DNA from: an uncultured Prevotella sp.
Lineage (GTDB): Bacteria > Bacteroidota > Bacteroidia > Bacteroidales > Bacteroidaceae
Assembly: GCA_937874345.1 (NCBI GenBank)
Contig: CALNBT010000125.1
Span: 1 to 9,593, forward strand
Direction of reading: 5' to 3'
DNA length: 9,593 nt
Positions 7,526 through 9,593 of this stretch are shown here, piece after piece. The translations under genes were made by a program, and so were the position numbers. The notes beneath the pieces are model-generated. The model was not told where the DNA came from. It did not search any database and saw only the letters and a list, made by a program, of their open reading frames with translations. Numbering within the stretch: position 1 is the stretch's first letter; the number at the start of each line of letters is the position of its first letter.

Positions 7526-7546
7526 TTAGTCAAATTAGTCAAATTA
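7526..7546. repeat. Short tandem repeat TTAGTCAAA, 2.3 copies
   Basis: The 9-bp unit TTAGTCAAA occurs twice back to back (7526-7534 and 7535-7543), followed by a third partial TTA. It lies about 90 bp upstream of the likely GH76 promoter. It could be a regulator site or a chance repeat. The two perfect copies are directly visible, but the function is not. Confidence 0.6.
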
Positions 7547-7612
7547 CAAATGTTTTATCATTTTTTCTTTTTGCCTGAAGAGTTACTTACATCCATAAAA
7601 TACATGATCCTA

Positions 7613-7645
7613 TTTCCTTGGATTCAAGAAAATATGTTATCTTTG
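7613..7645 (+). promoter_or_regulatory. Likely promoter of the GH76 gene
   Basis: TATCTTTG at 7638-7645 is a perfect -7 element of the Bacteroidota type. The upstream box is weak: TTTC at 7613-7616 with 21 bp spacing, or TTG at 7618-7620 with 17 bp. A start near 7652 would give a leader of about 70 nt. The weak -33 box suggests that an activator may be needed, as is common for glycan-use genes, but no regulator is encoded here. Confidence 0.55.
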
Positions 7646-7723
7646 TACCCAAGTATTCGACCCCTGTCTGTTTTTATCTGGGGCAAATGTATTCTTAAAC
7701 CACCTATCTACCGAACATTAAAA

Positions 7724-9202
7724 ATGAAAACAAGGCTATTAACACTGCTTGTTTTTGTGCTTTCCATCCATTCAGGCATTGCACAAACAACTACGGACAA
7801 TCAAGTTTCGATTCAGAATCTCAACAAGGCAATGTCTATCTTGGACAATACCATGAGCAAATACTATAACCCGTCTACTCAATGTTTGTCCATGAACTAT
7901 GACTTCAGTACCAATCAACCTAACGGTTTGGTGAGTGTGTGGGAATATACCAGTGCCATTGAGGCTGTTAATTCAGTCATGGAAGGTCTTGTGGCTTTGA
8001 AAGATCAGGCTCCCGATCTCTATACTGCCAATTTCACCCGATACCAAAACTTGTTGGTCAATATTATTGACGGACTTGATTATTATGCTGGAACATTACA
8101 ATTGACGTCATATACCGGGACTAATCGGTGGATTGGCGTCCATGGCGTTCATCGGGCAAATGTAAAGGGGACGGCGGCCGTTTCAGGTATAGAGAATGTG
8201 TACGACGATCAGATGTGGATTATCCGCGAACTGATTAGAGCTTTTAAGCTAACCAATAACCCTCAATACTTGGCACGGGCTGAAAAGTTGACCGATTATG
8301 TGCTGGATGGCTGGGACTGTAACCTTGATGCCAACGGAAATGAATATGGAGGCATTACCTGGGGGCCTGGTTACACTTCGAAACATGCGTGCAGCAATAG
8401 TCCTTTGATTTCGTCTTTGGTATGGCTTTCCGAATTGTATGCTGGAAAGGCAGACACAAAGACCTATTATGTACTGGATCAATCGGGTAGACGAGTACAG
8501 AAAACTCAGGCCAGAGAAACTTACTATTTAGATTTTGCCAAGAAGATATACGATTGGCAATTAAGAGTTTTATATGATGGCACCAAGGGAGCATGTTGGG
8601 ATGCTGTATGGGCTACATCGGGAACGATAACATATAGAGTCGTTGATGGCGTGTCATACCGCGTACACCTTGACAATAACAATGTTGGTGGAACTTTCTT
8701 TACTTACAATATTGGAACGATGATATCGGGTGCAGCCGACCTTTATCGGGTTACCAACGACGCAGCCTACCTGTCAAAGTTGGATGAAATGTGCGAACGC
8801 TCTTTTCGGTATTTTGCTCCTGCGACATCTTTCAATGGCAAGTATTACTACATGTTCCCGGTTGATGGTGTGAAATATGCAGACAACAGGGGAGGATCAC
8901 CCTGGTTCAATGACGTGCTATTGCGTGGATATATTGATGCAGCACCCTTGACGTCTAAAGCTATCCGTGGAACGGCAGCGGCACAGACAAACCTAGATTA
9001 TGGTTATGCAAATAACTTGAAAGGTGGAATTCCGTCTGTTGATCTGTTTAACGGTTGGCAAACCCAAACCAGCATGAATGTTATGTATGCTCTTTCAAGG
9101 GCTTCAGACTATGGTATGTTGGTACAAAGCGCCTTAACAACTGGTATCAATAAAGTTGCAGTCAAAAAAAAAACGTTGAATCAAAAGCCATCTACGATAT
9201 AG
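7724..9202 (+). CDS. GH76-type glycoside hydrolase (alpha-1,6-mannanase family), frameshifted before its T9SS sorting domain
   Basis: The frame encodes 492 residues from ATG 7724. This start gives a Sec signal peptide (MKTRLL, hydrophobic core, cleavage after SGIA before Q21). The body shows GH76 features: YDDQMW with adjacent acidic residues D161 and D162, matching the family's catalytic Asp pair; GGITWGPGY followed by KHACSN; repeated alpha/alpha-barrel helices; and VGGTFFTYNIGTMI before a helix and TND.AYL. GH76 enzymes hydrolyse alpha-1,6-mannan backbones of fungal or mycobacterial-type mannans. Substrate is inferred from family only. The final residues from K481 (KKKTLNQKPSTI) come from reading a ten-A run in frame 0. 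In the -1 frame the sequence continues as a T9SS sorting domain to 9303, so an intact product would be about 526 residues. Frame 0 alone predicts a periplasmic enzyme without a sorting signal. There are no SusC/SusD genes in view. Confidence 0.85.
   Translation: MKTRLLTLLVFVLSIHSGIAQTTTDNQVSIQNLNKAMSILDNTMSKYYNPSTQCLSMNYDFSTNQPNGLVSVWEYTSAIEAVNSVMEGLVALKDQAPDLYTANFTRYQNLLVNIIDGLDYYAGTLQLTSYTGTNRWIGVHGVHRANVKGTAAVSGIENVYDDQMWIIRELIRAFKLTNNPQYLARAEKLTDYVLDGWDCNLDANGNEYGGITWGPGYTSKHACSNSPLISSLVWLSELYAGKADTKTYYVLDQSGRRVQKTQARETYYLDFAKKIYDWQLRVLYDGTKGACWDAVWATSGTITYRVVDGVSYRVHLDNNNVGGTFFTYNIGTMISGAADLYRVTNDAAYLSKLDEMCERSFRYFAPATSFNGKYYYMFPVDGVKYADNRGGSPWFNDVLLRGYIDAAPLTSKAIRGTAAAQTNLDYGYANNLKGGIPSVDLFNGWQTQTSMNVMYALSRASDYGMLVQSALTTGINKVAVKKKTLNQKPSTI
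9161..9177 (+). other. A10 homopolymer / slippery site at the GH76-CTD junction
   Basis: Ten consecutive A residues (9164-9173) follow GTC in the GH76 frame, reading AAA AAA AAA ACG. The run contains the -1 slippery heptamer A AAA AAA in the correct register. One extra A (11), two fewer (8), or a -1 ribosomal slip joins the catalytic frame to the downstream sorting domain. Runs of this length are also known sites of transcriptional slippage, phase variation and sequencing error, and the sequence alone cannot tell these apart. Confidence 0.7.
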
Positions 9203-9303
9203 AAGGTCGGTTGGTTTACAGTAAAGGGATTGGAACGAACAACTTATCAGACTTGCCTGCCGGCATTTATATTGTTGACGGGCAAAAGGTCTTAGTGAAA
9301 TAA
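9172..9303 (+). other. Out-of-frame T9SS type A C-terminal sorting domain of the GH76 enzyme
   Basis: Read in the -1 frame relative to GH76, this gives 43 codons: NVESKAIYDIEGRLVYSKG, a short linker, then LSDLPAGIYIVDGQKVLVK and TAA at 9301. The pattern [AI]YD..GR.V, then LP.GIYIV.G.KV..K at the extreme C-terminus, is the type A sorting domain recognised and cleaved by the T9SS during export to the cell surface. The preceding in-frame TTGINKV is the usual lead-in. The domain has no start codon of its own, so it can only be translated by frameshifting or after an indel in the A run. Conservation of the motif argues against long-standing decay. Confidence 0.85.
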
Positions 9304-9324
9304 GATGCGTTAAAATTTTGATTT

Positions 9325-9358
9325 GACCGATTTATTGAAAAACGGTTTTCCTTTTTTT
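9325..9358 (+). terminator. Weak candidate terminator of the GH76 transcript
   Basis: GACCG (9325-9329) can pair with CGGTT (9343-9347), with one G-U pair, across a 13-nt A/T-rich loop. The run TTTTCCTTTTTTT at 9346-9358 overlaps the 3' arm. The stem is short, so efficiency is doubtful, but its position 22 bp after the sorting-domain stop at 9303 is right. Confidence 0.35.
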
Positions 9359-9367
9359 GCAGTTTTG

Positions 9368-9416
9368 AAATGCATGGACAATAGCATCGATATTGGAAGC
9401 TAAAGTCCATGCATTT
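9368..9416. repeat. Perfect 12-bp inverted repeat with 25-bp spacer
   Basis: AAATGCATGGAC (9368-9379) is exactly complementary to GTCCATGCATTT (9405-9416). The bases flanking both ends and the spacer do not extend the pairing. Each arm contains the palindrome ATGCAT. There is no T run after either arm, so a simple terminator is unlikely. Alternatives are a regulator site, a recombination site or remains of a mobile element. Confidence 0.7.
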
Positions 9417-9593
9417 GTTGTGCAATATACATGACTTTGGTTGGCAATACGCATGATATTGAATCGCAGAAAGTAATTATCGTCTTTATTTCCTTTTGCG
9501 TTTCCGAAACAGACAGGTTGACACCTACGCTGCATAGTCATATTGCCGTTAACTTTTGTATCCCCATGGGCTTTGCTATCCCCCATGTTTTTC

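Larger units (their letters stand above)
7387..7723 (+). other. Gene-free upstream region of the GH76 gene
   Basis: This stretch of about 340 bp holds no gene I can support. The GH76 frame is open back to 7550, but those 58 codons lack coding character, precede a proper signal-peptide start at 7724, and overlap the likely promoter. It is A/T-rich and contains a short tandem repeat (7526-7546) and a TATCTTTG -7 element (7638-7645). Confidence 0.7.
9304..9593. other. Right-edge region without a supported gene
   Basis: After the sorting-domain stop there are 290 bases with no convincing gene. They contain a weak hairpin-plus-T-run (9325-9358) and a perfect 12-bp inverted repeat (9368-9416). A minus-strand frame from 9586 to 9332 (84 codons, open further to the right edge) has no recognisable domain. 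Its composition looks non-coding, but it could be the 3' end of a gene lying outside. Confidence 0.55.

Noticed and set aside
7550..7723. N-terminal extension of the GH76 frame from ATG 7550
   Set aside because: The 58 extra codons lack coding character, contain the TATCTTTG promoter element, and would place the clear signal peptide at 7724 inside the protein.
9332..9586. An 84-codon minus-strand frame at the right edge
   Set aside because: It has no recognisable domain, covers the perfect inverted repeat, and has no promoter in view. It may be the end of a gene outside the window, but I cannot support it.
1..9593. CRISPR array, insertion sequence or prophage
   Set aside because: I saw no regularly spaced repeats, transposase or phage genes. 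The tRNA is complete and shows no flanking attachment-site duplicate in the window.

Overview
The window looks like chromosomal DNA of a Bacteroidota bacterium, most likely from the order Bacteroidales. Five things point that way: -7 elements of the form TAnnTTTG with upstream TTTG-like boxes; A/T-rich leaders without clear Shine-Dalgarno sites; an M43-type metalloprotease lipoprotein; a PorW/SprE-type lipoprotein of the type IX secretion system (T9SS); and a GH76-type glycanase followed by T9SS sorting-domain sequence. No species can be named from the sequence alone.

Positions 1-7093 hold five tightly packed minus-strand genes that read as one operon. In order of transcription they are a zinc metalloprotease lipoprotein (7093-5936), EPSP synthase aroA (5927-4671), a small membrane-anchored four-cysteine protein (4660-4271), an ABC-3 family metal-ion transporter permease (4268-3438), and a very long PorW/SprE-like TPR lipoprotein (3457 to beyond the left edge). 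Gaps are 8, 10 and 2 bp, and the last pair overlaps by 20 bp. The porW-like frame is open all the way to base 1 with no stop, so it is one gene running out of the window, with at least 1152 codons. A good Bacteroidota promoter lies just upstream of the first gene at 7118-7147.

Positions 7094-7400 form a divergent control region followed by a tRNA-Pro(GGG) at 7261-7333. The tRNA has its own near-consensus promoter (7208-7239) and a very strong intrinsic terminator (7340-7386). Positions 7387-7723 carry no gene, but hold a short tandem repeat and the likely promoter of the next gene.

Positions 7724-9303 hold a secreted GH76-type (alpha-1,6-mannanase family) enzyme. Its catalytic frame runs into a run of ten A residues (9164-9173) and stops at 9202. 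A typical T9SS type A C-terminal sorting domain follows immediately in the -1 frame and ends at 9303. The enzyme is therefore split from its export signal by one nucleotide inside a homopolymer that also forms an A AAA AAA slippery site. This is the most interesting feature, all the more because a T9SS component is encoded in the same window. The last 290 bases hold a weak terminator, a perfect 12-bp inverted repeat and no convincing gene.
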